DNA of 64,000 nucleotides, taken from the NCBI RefSeq assembly GCF_001998885.1, contig NZ_CP019609.1:248001-312000 (forward strand), read 5' to 3'. Source of the stretch: Vagococcus penaei (GTDB lineage: Bacteria; Bacillota; Bacilli; Lactobacillales; Vagococcaceae). This document shows positions 9,892 through 19,970 of this stretch, one piece after another. The translations under genes and the position numbers were made by a program. The notes under the pieces were generated by a model. That model was given only the letters and a program-made list of their open reading frames with translations, did not search any database and was not told the origin of the DNA. The number at the start of each line of letters is the position of its first letter. The stretch's first letter is position 1.

Positions 9892-10752
9892 TTATTGCAC
9901 GTTTACGCCATCTTGATACACATGACATAACTTAATCTGACTATCTGGCAATAGACTTTGAAGTGGTTGAATCACTTGATGACTTTGATTTTTAGGGGCA
10001 AATACTAATATAGTCGGACCTGCACCACTAAGTACAGCACCATAAATACCTAATTCGACTTTAGCTAAACGAATTTTTTCTAACTCTGGAACTAGTAATA
10101 GTCGATAAGGTTCATGCCATCTGTCACACTCTAGTAACTTAGTCATTAATTCTATATTATTTGTTAAAAATGCCGTTAAAAGTCCATTAGCAATTGAACT
10201 AGCTGCGACTGCTTGTTTAAACGATAAGTCAACGGGAAGTACTTGACGACTGGCTTTTGTTAATAATTTATACGGTGGAATAACAGCAATTAAATCAACT
10301 TCAGTAAAATGATGCGTTGTTGCAAAATAACCCTCTGCCACACTTCCTGATACAGTGAATCCACCATAAATCGCTGGTGCCACATTATCCGGATGACCTT
10401 CAATCGTTGCTGCTAATGTTAATTTATCTTGATTTGATAATTGCCACTGATTTAGTTGATTAGCTATTTCAATACCAGCCACAATAGCTGCCGAACTACT
10501 TCCTAACCCCCTAGCTGTTGGTATCTGACTCATCATTTTTAAGCGGTGCGGAGGCGTTCCGGGCGCCACATCACAAACTGTTTGAATAATTAGGTTAGTC
10601 GCATTATGTGGTAATCCTGGGATTTGATGCTCAATGAACCATTCATCAGCTGGTCCACAAACAGTGACTTCTAAAAACATGTCTAACGCTAAACCAAATG
10701 AATCAAAACCCGAGCCAAGATTAGCTGTTGTTGCAGGAACAATGATTTTCAT
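9892..10752 (-). CDS. thrB: Homoserine kinase
   Basis: Phosphorylates homoserine to O-phosphohomoserine in threonine synthesis. A GHMP-kinase fold is visible: N-terminal PATTANLGSGFDSFG, the ATP loop TARGLGSSSAAIVAG (about residue 88), and the C-terminal GAVLSGAGPTILVF motif. The start at 10752 (MKIIVPATT) is preferred over a longer frame from 10803, because GGGGGAG precedes it and the longer frame would overlap hom. It lies 16 bp downstream of hom, so the two are probably co-transcribed. No threonine synthase gene is adjacent. Confidence 0.95.
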   Translation of the reverse strand: MKIIVPATTANLGSGFDSFGLALDMFLEVTVCGPADEWFIEHQIPGLPHNATNLIIQTVCDVAPGTPPHRLKMMSQIPTARGLGSSSAAIVAGIEIANQLNQWQLSNQDKLTLAATIEGHPDNVAPAIYGGFTVSGSVAEGYFATTHHFTEVDLIAVIPPYKLLTKASRQVLPVDLSFKQAVAASSIANGLLTAFLTNNIELMTKLLECDRWHEPYRLLLVPELEKIRLAKVELGIYGAVLSGAGPTILVFAPKNQSHQVIQPLQSLLPDSQIKLCHVYQDGVNVQ

Positions 10753-10768
10753 AACGTCTCCCCCTTTT

Positions 10769-12052
10769 CTATAACACTTTATAATAAGCATGAACAACAA
10801 CATCGGGAATATCTCGAAAGGCAGCTAAAATGCAATCACGTTGTGCCAAAGTCATCTCATGAGTAATTAATGCCACGTGAGCTGCATCCGGACTAAACAC
10901 TTCTTGATTGATTTGTTTTAAGCTGACTTGCTGATTTTCCATAATTTCAGCAATTTTCTTGAAGATACCCATTTCATCAGGAACGCTTAGCGAAAAATAA
11001 TATTTTCCACGAGTTGATTTTTTAGGAATTAGTTTAGTATCCGTATCAAACGTGTGAAATGACTGACCTAGTCTTCCACTTTGCCACTCTTTAGCAATAG
11101 TTAATACATCACTCAAAATACTAGTTGCTGTGGGAGTTGCACCTGCACCAGGTCCGTAATACATCGATTCCCCAATTCCTGTACTTTTGACAAAAATAGC
11201 ATTCATTTCATTTGACACACTGGCTAACGGATGAGTTTTCGCAATAAAGACTGGTGCGACATCAACAGCTACTCCCTCTTTTGTGATCAAAGTTGTTCCT
11301 ATTAATTTGATAACGTAACCTAATTTACGAGCAGACTGAATGTCAGAGGCAGTCACATGTGTAATTCCTTGGCGTGTCACGTCGTCAATCTTTATAGTCA
11401 TCCCATAAGCAAACTGTGTCAGAATAATCATCTTATAAACAGCATCGATTCCTTCGACATCATTTGTTGGATCTTGTTCAGCAAAGCCTAAGCGTTGTGC
11501 TTCAAGTAATGCTTCTTGGTACGTTAAACCAGATATTGTCATATTTGTCAGCATATAGTTAGTGGTACCATTAACAATGCCGTAAACTATTTCAATTGCA
11601 TCAGATGAGAGACTTGATGAAATTGTCCGTAAAATAGGAATACCACCCGCTACGCTCGCTTCATAGTAAAGCGCACATGCATTTTCTTTGGCAAGTTGCT
11701 GTAGTTCTATACCACATTGCGCCATTAAATCTTTATTTGCAGTCACGACATGTTTTCCAGATTTTAACGCTTGACTAATTGCCGTTTTTGCTGGTTCAAT
11801 TCCACCAAGAACTTCAATGACCACATCAATAGTCGGATCATTGATTATCTCAGCCATATCTGTCACTAAAGTCAAATGATGACGCTCAGCTAATGCCTTT
11901 TTTCTGTGACTATTTCGAACAAAAACTTTTGCTAAACAGCTATCTAGTCCAGTGATTTGTTGTACTTTATAACGATAATTCTCAAATAATTCAACTACAC
12001 CAGTTCCAACCGTTCCTAGACCTAACATACCAATTCTCAATTTTTTTCCCAT
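10769..12052 (-). CDS. hom: Homoserine dehydrogenase
   Basis: Reduces aspartate semialdehyde to homoserine, feeding the threonine and methionine branches. The NAD(P)-binding motif GLGTVGTGVVELF is near the N-terminus; VTANKDLMAQ, GGIPILRTI, VNGTTNYMLT and the catalytic-region GFAEQDPTNDVEG follow. The C-terminal 80 residues (YYFSLSVPDEMGIFKKIAE onward) form an ACT regulatory domain, the usual site of threonine feedback. Length is 427 aa. GGAGG lies 7 nt before the ATG. It heads the hom-thrB unit. Confidence 0.97.
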   Translation of the reverse strand: MGKKLRIGMLGLGTVGTGVVELFENYRYKVQQITGLDSCLAKVFVRNSHRKKALAERHHLTLVTDMAEIINDPTIDVVIEVLGGIEPAKTAISQALKSGKHVVTANKDLMAQCGIELQQLAKENACALYYEASVAGGIPILRTISSSLSSDAIEIVYGIVNGTTNYMLTNMTISGLTYQEALLEAQRLGFAEQDPTNDVEGIDAVYKMIILTQFAYGMTIKIDDVTRQGITHVTASDIQSARKLGYVIKLIGTTLITKEGVAVDVAPVFIAKTHPLASVSNEMNAIFVKSTGIGESMYYGPGAGATPTATSILSDVLTIAKEWQSGRLGQSFHTFDTDTKLIPKKSTRGKYYFSLSVPDEMGIFKKIAEIMENQQVSLKQINQEVFSPDAAHVALITHEMTLAQRDCILAAFRDIPDVVVHAYYKVL

Positions 12053-12104
12053 ACAGCTGCCTCCAGTTTTTTCATGATAAGTTCATCATATTTTAATCTT
12101 ATTC

Positions 12105-12112
12105 TTTATTAT
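12105..12112 (-). promoter_or_regulatory. Probable -10 region for hom-thrB
   Basis: On the minus strand TATAAT occurs within TGTATAATAAAG, about 55 bp before the hom start and just after the arsR terminator. The -35 region is poorly conserved, so this is a tentative promoter assignment. Confidence 0.45.
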
Positions 12113-12123
12113 ACAGAACTACT

Positions 12124-12192
12124 AAAAAAAAACTAGACTATTTCCATCTAAACGATACGTCTGGCTAAGTATCATCGGAAAATAGTCTAGTC
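12124..12192 (-). terminator. Strong terminator downstream of the ArsR gene
   Basis: Long arms (12131-12145 and 12177-12191, one bulged A) enclose a second imperfect hairpin. On the minus strand this is followed by a run of nine U (12124-12132). It begins only a few bases after the arsR stop and separates arsR from hom. Confidence 0.85.
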
Positions 12193-12198
12193 TCATAT

Positions 12199-12501
12199 TT
12201 AATGATGTGCTAAATGTTTAAATGTTTGCGTTAAAATATCCATAACGTGGTGGTCATCAATCGAATAAAATACCGTTTTTCCTTCTTTACGTGGTTTTAC
12301 AATGCGATGATCACGCAAAAGTTTTAACTGATGCGATACTGCAGACTGCTCCATACCTAAATGATCAGTCAATGCTGTCACGTTTAACTCCTTGCTCGCT
12401 GCTAGAGCTAATAAAATATTGACACGTGTTGGATCACTCAATGTTTTATAAAAGCGACCAATTTGTTTTACTTGTTCTTCTGTCACGTCGTTAAATCCCA
12501 T
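12199..12501 (-). CDS. ArsR/SmtB-family regulator with a CzrA-type zinc site
   Basis: A 100-aa winged-helix repressor. The recognition helix is in MEQSAVSHQLKLLRDHRIV. The C-terminal helix has the exact alpha-5 metal pattern Asp83-x-His85-x10-His96-x2-His99, known from the zinc/cobalt sensors CzrA and SmtB, and there is no alpha-3 cysteine pair. It is therefore predicted to sense Zn(II) or Co(II) and release DNA on binding. It lies 30 bp downstream of the phosphosugar mutase, with GGGGGG before the ATG, and no metal exporter is adjacent; its target genes must lie elsewhere. Confidence 0.88.
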   Translation of the reverse strand: MGFNDVTEEQVKQIGRFYKTLSDPTRVNILLALAASKELNVTALTDHLGMEQSAVSHQLKLLRDHRIVKPRKEGKTVFYSIDDHHVMDILTQTFKHLAHH

Positions 12502-12531
12502 AGTAATCCCCCCAAAAGATTTTCGACTAAT

Positions 12532-14259
12532 TTAGTTTTGTTCTGCAATTAAAGTATTAACACTTGCAAGAACATTTTCAAAAATGTCTTCTGCCTCTTC
12601 ATTTGTTTTAGCAGTTGCACCAATGTAAAACTTAATCTTTGGCTCTGTACCCGATGGTCGAATGGCAATCCAGCAACCATTCGCTAAAATAAATTTCAGT
12701 ACATTAGCATGTGGTTGCCCAAGTGGTTTTACTTCACCATCGGCATCTGTAGACTCACCCGTCGCATAATCTTCCGCATAATCTACTAAATACGATCCAA
12801 AGGTAGTTGGTTTCTTAGCACGTACAGTAGCCATTAAATTTTTAATTTTATCTAATCCCTCAATACCATCCATAGTAATTGAAATTGTTTTTTCAATAAA
12901 ATAACCAAATTCTTGATAAAGATCTCGTAATCCATCATATAAAGTTTTTTGCTGATCCTTATAATATGCGGCCATTTCAGCAAGTAAGACTAACGCCTGG
13001 ATAGCATCCTTATCACGAGCAAACGGTTTAATCAAATAACCATAGCTTTCTTCAAAACCAAAAATAAATTCTTTCGTCCCATTTTGCTCATACTCTTTAA
13101 TTTTTTCCGCAATAAATTTAAAACCAGTTAGCACGTTTACCATCTCGACATTAAAGTTTTTACAAATTGTCGTAGCCAACTCGCTTGAAACAATTGATTT
13201 TAAGGCGACTGCTTGATTAGATAGTTGATTGGCATTTTTTTTAGCCACAAGAATATAGTGTAACATTAAGCTACCCAATTGATTTCCTGTCAACACTTCA
13301 TACTCACCATTTGGCATGCGAACTGCAGCTCCAAGACGGTCAGCGTCAGGATCAGTAGCAATTAATACATCTGCATTTTTTTCTTTTCCTAGTCGAATCG
13401 CATATTCAAAAGCTGAATGTTCCTCTGGATTTGGTGACGCAACAGTAGAAAAATCTGGGTCAGCAATCGCTTGTTCAGGCACTAATTCGACACTATCAAA
13501 TCCGGCTTGTTTCAAGGCACGTTCACCTAACATTTTCCCTGTACCATGTAACGGTGTGAAAATTAGGGTTAAATCTTTTCCAACACGCTCAACTAATTCA
13601 TGATTAATCGTCACTGACTCCATCATTTTTAAATAGCGACGATCCATATCCTCGCCAATAATCGTAATATAATCTTTCGCAGACTTTTGATCCAATATAT
13701 TAATATCAAGTGGGTTAGTCACACTACGAACATAATTTGTCACCGCATCAGCAGATTGGGGTGGCATTTGACCACCATCTTCGCCATAAATTTTAAATCC
13801 ATTATAAGCAGCAGGATTATGACTTGCAGTAATCATAATTCCAGCAATACAGCCTAGTTCACGTACAGTAAATGATAATTCAGGCGTAGGTCGTAAACTC
13901 TCAAACACAAATGACTTAATACCATGAGCAGCTAAGGTTTCAGCAGCTGCCATAGCAAATTCTGGTGATTTATGCCGACAATCATAGGCAATTGCTACAC
14001 CACGTTGTTTAGCTTCGTGACTTTTAGAATCAATAAATAATGCTAATCCTTCCGTCGCTTGACGAATCGTATAAACATTCATCCGATTAATCCCTGCACC
14101 AATAATACCTCGCATTCCTGCTGTACCAAACTCTAGAGGTGCAAAAAAAGCATCTTCTAATCGTTCAGCGTTTCCCTCAATCTTTTCTAAATCTACCCTA
14201 ACTGATTCTTCAAGTGCATCAAAATTTTTCCACTGTTGATAAACATCTTTCCAAGACAT
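12532..14259 (-). CDS. pgcA: Alpha-phosphoglucomutase / phosphosugar mutase
   Basis: Interconverts glucose 6-phosphate and glucose 1-phosphate, supplying UDP-glucose for glycolipids and teichoic acids. The phosphoserine loop is TASHNPAAYNGFKIYG (about residue 145), the metal loop DPDADRLG (about 300), the sugar loop GFEESYGY (about 403), and the phosphate loop RPSGTEPKIKFY near the C-terminus. The start at 14259 (MSWKDVY) has GAGG 8 nt upstream; an in-frame GTG at 14268 lies within that ribosome site. 575 aa. It may serve the glucosyl-diacylglycerol genes at 35.6-37.9 kb (inference). Confidence 0.93.
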   Translation of the reverse strand: MSWKDVYQQWKNFDALEESVRVDLEKIEGNAERLEDAFFAPLEFGTAGMRGIIGAGINRMNVYTIRQATEGLALFIDSKSHEAKQRGVAIAYDCRHKSPEFAMAAAETLAAHGIKSFVFESLRPTPELSFTVRELGCIAGIMITASHNPAAYNGFKIYGEDGGQMPPQSADAVTNYVRSVTNPLDINILDQKSAKDYITIIGEDMDRRYLKMMESVTINHELVERVGKDLTLIFTPLHGTGKMLGERALKQAGFDSVELVPEQAIADPDFSTVASPNPEEHSAFEYAIRLGKEKNADVLIATDPDADRLGAAVRMPNGEYEVLTGNQLGSLMLHYILVAKKNANQLSNQAVALKSIVSSELATTICKNFNVEMVNVLTGFKFIAEKIKEYEQNGTKEFIFGFEESYGYLIKPFARDKDAIQALVLLAEMAAYYKDQQKTLYDGLRDLYQEFGYFIEKTISITMDGIEGLDKIKNLMATVRAKKPTTFGSYLVDYAEDYATGESTDADGEVKPLGQPHANVLKFILANGCWIAIRPSGTEPKIKFYIGATAKTNEEAEDIFENVLASVNTLIAEQN

Positions 14260-14332
14260 ATACGTCACCTCAAATTTTCTACTTACTACTAAATTAGTCC
14301 CATTATAACATTTTATTTCAGTGAATTGGAAT

Positions 14333-14380
14333 AAAAAAAAGCGAATTCATTGCTAATCTAGCAGACTAGCAATGAATTCG
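14333..14380 (-). terminator. Terminator of trxB
   Basis: A 14-bp perfect stem (14342-14355 with 14367-14380) and an 11-nt loop are followed on the minus strand by a run of eight U (14333-14340). It lies just after the trxB stop. Confidence 0.9.
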
Positions 14381-14394
14381 TTAATCATATGTCC

Positions 14395-15312
<918 letters not shown>

Positions 15313-15415
15313 CTAATTCCTCCAATTCATAGTACCATTACTTTACCCCCAGCTTATTTAAATGTCTATCTTTTTGTTTACTTTTAATGACACATCAAAT
15401 ACTCACTAAAACTTA

Positions 15416-15443
15416 TTGACTTATTCTTAGAAACAGCTAAAAT
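15416..15443 (+). promoter_or_regulatory. Promoter of the MATE exporter gene
   Basis: TTGACT (15416-15421), a 16-bp spacer and TAAAAT (15438-15443) form a sigma-A-type promoter 45 bp before the GTG start at 15489. Confidence 0.7.
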
Positions 15444-15488
15444 ACTAACGGAGTACCTATTTTATGTAAAGGAAGGGAAGGTGACTCA

Positions 15489-16847
15489 GTGGTAACAATT
15501 AAACGTTTTTTTAGTCGACAAAACATCTCTGACAAAGAATTACTATTTTTAAGTTGGCCCATTTTTGTTGAGTTATTTCTAAGAGTTTTTATCGGTAACG
15601 TGAACGTTTGGATGATTGCTCAATATTCAGAGCCTGCCGTAGCGGCTGTTGGTTCTGCTAACCAATTATTAAATTTATCAGTTTTTATTTATGGTTTCAT
15701 TACTGTTGGTGCTCAAATTATTATTGCACAATTAATTGGAGCAAAAAAACATGAGGAAATTATTCACGTTATTACAACGGCGCTAATTGGTTCCTTGGTT
15801 TTAGGAATTTTAATCAGCAGTGTTTTCATGTTATTTCCCGAGCAACTATTGTTTTTTATGAATTTACCGCCTGAAATTATTGAAATCGGTGTCAATTATT
15901 TGCAAATCTATGGTGCTAGTTTATTTATTAGTTCAGTCATTGCTGCAATTATCGCAACACTCCGCAGTCATGGTCAAACTCAAGCAGCCTTAATTATCCC
16001 AACAATTGCTCTCTTCTTCGCCTTACTCGGAAATTATATTGCTTTATATAGTCCCTTTGGCTTACCACATTTAGGCGTTGAAGGTCTAGCTATGTCAGCC
16101 GTTTTCAGTAACTTTATTGCCTTGATTTTTGCCTTTATTATTTTAAATCGGGTTATTGGTTTTAATATTTTAAAATTAAAATTTTCCGATTTTTCACGGG
16201 CAATGTTGAAACGAATCTTAACACTTGGCTTACCCTCTTCAGGAGAGAATTTGTCTTACACAGCGTCACAAGTTGTTGTTACCATGATTGTCGCTTCGCT
16301 AGGTCCGAATATGCTAATTGCTAAATCTTACGTTACTGCAATTACACAATTTGTCTATCTTATTGCGGCCTCCCTTAGCCAAGGAAACCAAATAATGATT
16401 GGACGGAATGTAGGGGCTAAAGAATTCGACCGTGCGTATAATCGTGGCATGCGAACGGTTATCATTGCCATTATTTGTACAGCCGTGATTTCCGTCATCA
16501 CATGGTTTGCGATCGTGCCTATCATGCATATTTTTACTTATAACGAAGAAATCATTGCTATTGCTAAAATTATTTTCTTGATTGATATCTTTTTAGAGAT
16601 TGGTCGAACAATTAATATGGCAATGGTCGGCTCACTAAATGCTGCAGGAGATGTTAAATTCCCATTAATTTGTAGTTTAGTTGTTTTATGGGTAATTAGT
16701 TTACCATTTTCTTATTTACTAGCGTTACCACTACATATGGGCTTAGTCGGCGTATGGTTAGCCTATACAATTGATGAAGGTCTTCGTGCTGTTTTTATGA
16801 TTAAACGTTGGCGTTCTGGTATCTGGCGAACTAAAAGTAATATTTAA
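15489..16847 (+). CDS. MATE-family multidrug/toxin exporter
   Basis: A 452-aa membrane protein with about twelve hydrophobic segments in two similar halves (MatE repeats near residues 20-180 and 240-400), as in NorM/DinF-type Na+ or H+ antiporters that expel cationic compounds. Family features include VGSANQLLN in the first half and QGNQIMIGRNVGA in the second. The start is GTG at 15489 with AAGGTGA 4-7 nt upstream; the residues before the first membrane segment include Lys and Arg. It is monocistronic, with its own promoter and a terminator right after it. The substrate is unknown. Confidence 0.9.
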   Translation: MVTIKRFFSRQNISDKELLFLSWPIFVELFLRVFIGNVNVWMIAQYSEPAVAAVGSANQLLNLSVFIYGFITVGAQIIIAQLIGAKKHEEIIHVITTALIGSLVLGILISSVFMLFPEQLLFFMNLPPEIIEIGVNYLQIYGASLFISSVIAAIIATLRSHGQTQAALIIPTIALFFALLGNYIALYSPFGLPHLGVEGLAMSAVFSNFIALIFAFIILNRVIGFNILKLKFSDFSRAMLKRILTLGLPSSGENLSYTASQVVVTMIVASLGPNMLIAKSYVTAITQFVYLIAASLSQGNQIMIGRNVGAKEFDRAYNRGMRTVIIAIICTAVISVITWFAIVPIMHIFTYNEEIIAIAKIIFLIDIFLEIGRTINMAMVGSLNAAGDVKFPLICSLVVLWVISLPFSYLLALPLHMGLVGVWLAYTIDEGLRAVFMIKRWRSGIWRTKSNI

Positions 16848-16869
16848 TAACATAATGATGTCTATCAAA

Positions 16870-16902
16870 AAAGCGGCTAAGTCAATGTGACTCAGCCGCT
16901 TT
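16870..16902. terminator. Bidirectional terminator between the MATE and lipoprotein genes
   Basis: A GC-rich stem (AAAGCGGCTAAGTCA with TGACTCAGCCGCTTT, one mismatch) has a 3-nt loop and is flanked by A and T runs. It lies between converging genes. Confidence 0.85.
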
Positions 16903-16906
16903 AATA

Positions 16907-17995
16907 TTAATCAGTAAGAAGTTTATTTAAATTTAACATAATCACCCGATCAACTTTAGTAATTACTGGATCATCTCTAAAACGTTGAGTCCCTGATTCA
17001 AAGATAGTATATAACTGACCATCATGTGCCGTAATTTGTTCTAGATAGGGTGGTGCTTCAATCGTTTTAATCACTTCTTTATCTAAATATCGAGTTGATT
17101 TTTTAGTATCTGGATAAATTAAAATTTTTGAATTTTCCGGCCCATAAGATTGCGATAAAAGTAAATAATCACGATAAAAGGTAATCCCTTGAATTCCGTG
17201 AACAATTTTTGCTAATTCACTAGGTTTCAACCCTTTATTTTCCAGAGTTAACCGCGTTTGATTTTTTAAACCTTTAATTAATTGGCCATGTTCATCTATG
17301 TGGTATTCTCCTAATACACCTTCTGCTACTTCAGAAAAATAACCTACATATATTTTTTGATCATGATACGTAATAAATGATGCTCGGTCAATATCATCTA
17401 ATACAACAAACTGACCATACTTAACAGGTTGTTTATTGGGTTTTAGGTGATAGTTTTCCAACGTTTGAAGACTAATTGACGCAATTGCTGCCTTTCCCTC
17501 TGGAGTAATATCGCACACCCAAATATTTTTTGTCTGATGGTCATATGTTAGCCCGCCAACATGAGGTTTTCCTTGTAAAACAACAGTTTTTAAATAGCTG
17601 TGTGTCTGCCTATCGAGTACATAGATAACAGAATTATGTTCTTCATCATGACTATACGCACTAATCAAGAGATAATCTTCAGTTACTGTTACTCCTTGTG
17701 GATCCATTGATTTGCTCTGACTGAGTTGCTTATTTTTGTGAAGCATTAAAGATTCTGTTTCAATCAATCCAGGAATAATATACGTACCGAATTCTTTTCC
17801 AGAACGTTTGTCTAGATTACTAGCTTGATAAAAAGCCGGATAAGCAGCTAGAGCATGTCGTTGTTCTTCCAAATTATATAGTGTGGCGTTGACATTAGTT
17901 CCCTCTTTCAGACTAGCTTTGTTGTCATTGAATCGACAACCATTAAGACCTACCAGACACACGAATAATATCATAATAACTTTTAAATATTTCAA
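16907..17995 (-). CDS. Lipoprotein with a propeller-like repeat domain, function unknown
   Basis: Starts with TTG at 17995, preceded by GGGAGGG at a 9-nt spacing. A signal peptide ends in the lipobox LNGC (Cys20), so the mature protein should be lipid-anchored outside the membrane. The remaining 340 residues contain repeated strand-rich segments such as VTEDYLLISAYSHDEEHNSVIYVLDR and QGITFYRDYLLLSQSYG, which suggest a beta-propeller (YncE/SMP-30-like) fold. No catalytic motif is recognised. It stands alone, convergent with the MATE gene and divergent from the ABC transporter. Confidence 0.75.
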   Translation of the reverse strand: MKYLKVIMILFVCLVGLNGCRFNDNKASLKEGTNVNATLYNLEEQRHALAAYPAFYQASNLDKRSGKEFGTYIIPGLIETESLMLHKNKQLSQSKSMDPQGVTVTEDYLLISAYSHDEEHNSVIYVLDRQTHSYLKTVVLQGKPHVGGLTYDHQTKNIWVCDITPEGKAAIASISLQTLENYHLKPNKQPVKYGQFVVLDDIDRASFITYHDQKIYVGYFSEVAEGVLGEYHIDEHGQLIKGLKNQTRLTLENKGLKPSELAKIVHGIQGITFYRDYLLLSQSYGPENSKILIYPDTKKSTRYLDKEVIKTIEAPPYLEQITAHDGQLYTIFESGTQRFRDDPVITKVDRVIMLNLNKLLTD

Positions 17996-18128
17996 TTAGT
18001 ATATCCCTCCCGATAAAACAAAATCTATTCTAACTTATTTATCACATTTTTTCCAATTTTATTCTAAATTAAGTACTTTTCACATAAACAAAATATTATT
18101 ATTTTTATTGTAAAACAATAAAAAAATA

Positions 18129-18158
18129 TTGACTTACCATATATTTTTAGTGTAAAGT
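18129..18158 (+). promoter_or_regulatory. Promoter of the two-gene ABC exporter
   Basis: TTGACT (18129-18134), an 18-bp spacer and TAAAGT (18153-18158) lie about 43 bp before the ATG. The region 17996-18128 is very AT-rich and shows no other gene or clear structured element. Confidence 0.55.
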
Positions 18159-18200
18159 TACCTTATAGATTTTAAACGCGTCTTATAAAGGGGAATCATT

Positions 18201-19103
18201 ATGGTTAAAACAGTGCTGTCAGTTAAAAATTTATCAAAAAAAATTAACGAGAAAATCATTATCCATCGCCTTAATTTTCGTGTTCAATCAGGAGAAATTT
18301 ATGGTTTTTTAGGACCAAACGGGAGTGGTAAAACGACAACCATTCGTATGATCACAGGATTAATTAAACCTTCGGCTGGTCATGTTACTATTTGTGGACA
18401 TGATATACAACTAGAACCAAAAAAAGCATTAGCAAATATCGGTGCAATTATTGAAAATCCAGAATTATACCCGTATATGACAGGCAAACAAAATTTAGAT
18501 AATTTTGCACGAATGTACCCAAAAAAGATCTCTCAAAAACAAATTCGTCGAATGATTAGTTTAGTTAATTTATCTGACGCCATTCATCAACCAGTTAAAA
18601 ATTACTCACTAGGTATGAAACAACGCTTAGGAATTGCTCAAGCTCTTTTACATCAACCGAAAGTCTTGATTCTAGATGAACCAACCAATGGCCTTGATCC
18701 GGTGGGGATTCGTGACCTACGACTATACCTAAAAAAATTAGCACATCAAAACGACATTGCAATTATCGTCTCTAGTCATTTACTAAGCGAGATTGAGTTA
18801 ATGTGTGATCGTGTGTTGATTATTGATCATGGCAAATTTATTACTGAAAAAGACTTAAGTAGCTATCAAACAAACAACAGCAGACAATATACGTTCAAAG
18901 TATCCAATACAACACATATTTCCAATTTTTTTAGTGCTACTACCATCAGTGATATAAACCACTTTACTATTAACTGTTCCGAGGAACATATTCCTGAAGT
19001 AATAAAAAAACTTGTTCAATCTAACATTGATATCTTTAGTATTACCCAACAAAAAACGTCACTTGAAGAAGACTTTATCAATATGACACGAGGTGAAAAA
19101 TAA
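18201..19103 (+). CDS. ABC transporter ATP-binding protein (BcrA/CcmA-like)
   Basis: Nucleotide-binding subunit of a two-gene exporter. Walker A (GPNGSGKTTT, about residue 38), signature (NYSLGMKQRLGIAQALL, about 134), Walker B (VLILDEPTNGLDPVG, about 156) and the H-loop (SSHLLSEIE) are all present. 300 aa, with a C-terminal extension typical of bacitracin- and lantibiotic-immunity ATPases. GGGGAA precedes the ATG. Its stop overlaps the permease start by one base, so the pair is coupled. The substrate is unknown; peptide-antibiotic resistance is a family-level inference. Confidence 0.88.
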   Translation: MVKTVLSVKNLSKKINEKIIIHRLNFRVQSGEIYGFLGPNGSGKTTTIRMITGLIKPSAGHVTICGHDIQLEPKKALANIGAIIENPELYPYMTGKQNLDNFARMYPKKISQKQIRRMISLVNLSDAIHQPVKNYSLGMKQRLGIAQALLHQPKVLILDEPTNGLDPVGIRDLRLYLKKLAHQNDIAIIVSSHLLSEIELMCDRVLIIDHGKFITEKDLSSYQTNNSRQYTFKVSNTTHISNFFSATTISDINHFTINCSEEHIPEVIKKLVQSNIDIFSITQQKTSLEEDFINMTRGEK

Positions 19104-19879
19104 TGGCACAATTAATTAAAAATGAACTACTTAAAATTGGTTATAAAAAAACAATTTTTGTTTTTTTTATCTTTATCCTTTTTTTACAGATAACTTCCGC
19201 TTTTTTTATTCGAAATTGGTTGCCAGTTACTGAGCGTTTTTCAAGTTTTGCCACTTTCACGCAACTAAATTTCACTTTTTTAATGCCATTACTCACGATT
19301 TACTGTATCAGTTTAATTGTTCGGTCAATTGCGGAGGAATATTCCCAAGGAACTATTAAACAACTACTGATTCGACCGCACTACCGGACAAGTATTTTAT
19401 TATCTAAATTAATCGCTATTTTTTGTATTAGCTTACTATTAATAATTAGTATTCTACTATTTTCAAGTCTAATTGGCGGTATCCGCTTTGGCTTTGTCAC
19501 TGATGACTTTTCGATAATTTTACTTTTGCGCTACACTATTTATAAAACGATACCAGTAATTTTTTATACAACATTAGCTTTTCTAATTGTTACGATAACT
19601 ACAACTACTATTTTACCAATGACCATTTCTTTACTTATCGTGTTGACTCAAGATACCTTAAACCAATTAGTTAGCCTGGCACTAAAAAAGCAAACAGATT
19701 TTTTTATTCTAACGCATATGAACATACATACATTAGATAAAGAACCATTACTATCAGAAGGTGGTAGTATGTTAAAAAATCATTTTTCACTTCTATCCTC
19801 GCCACTTTATATTTTGGCTCACCTTATCTTGATGATTATGATTGCTTGTATTATCTTTAAACGACGGGATGTTTTATAA
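19103..19879 (+). CDS. ABC-2 type permease
   Basis: A 258-aa integral membrane partner of the preceding ATPase. About six hydrophobic segments are visible (near residues 18-38, 55-75, 103-130, 145-175, 177-195, 235-252). The intracellular segment EEYSQGTIKQLLIRPHYRTSILLSK matches the coupling region of ABC-2 permeases such as BcrB. It begins within the ATPase stop codon (TAATG). No regulator or two-component system is adjacent. Confidence 0.82.
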   Translation: MAQLIKNELLKIGYKKTIFVFFIFILFLQITSAFFIRNWLPVTERFSSFATFTQLNFTFLMPLLTIYCISLIVRSIAEEYSQGTIKQLLIRPHYRTSILLSKLIAIFCISLLLIISILLFSSLIGGIRFGFVTDDFSIILLLRYTIYKTIPVIFYTTLAFLIVTITTTTILPMTISLLIVLTQDTLNQLVSLALKKQTDFFILTHMNIHTLDKEPLLSEGGSMLKNHFSLLSSPLYILAHLILMIMIACIIFKRRDVL

Positions 19880-19891
19880 TTTATCCTAAAA

Positions 19892-19935
19892 AAATTGACT
19901 AATTTTTCTTTTTCATAGAGAAAAATTAGCCAATT
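19892..19935. terminator. Terminator behind the ABC permease
   Basis: A long AT-rich imperfect stem runs from AATTGACTAATTTTTCT to AGAAAAATTAGCCAATT across a short loop. It is flanked by A and T runs and lies between converging genes. Confidence 0.65.
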
Positions 19936-19970
19936 CGTTATTTTATTTTAAAATTTTACCAAGTATTATT

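Noticed and set aside
9892-12052. Missing threonine synthase as a broken pathway.
   Set aside because: thrC is often unlinked in this group; its absence from 64 kb says nothing about the genome.
12124-12192. T-box or other riboswitch in front of hom.
   Set aside because: No T-box sequence or specifier structure is visible; the hairpin ends in U9 right after arsR and precedes the likely hom promoter, so it is a terminator.
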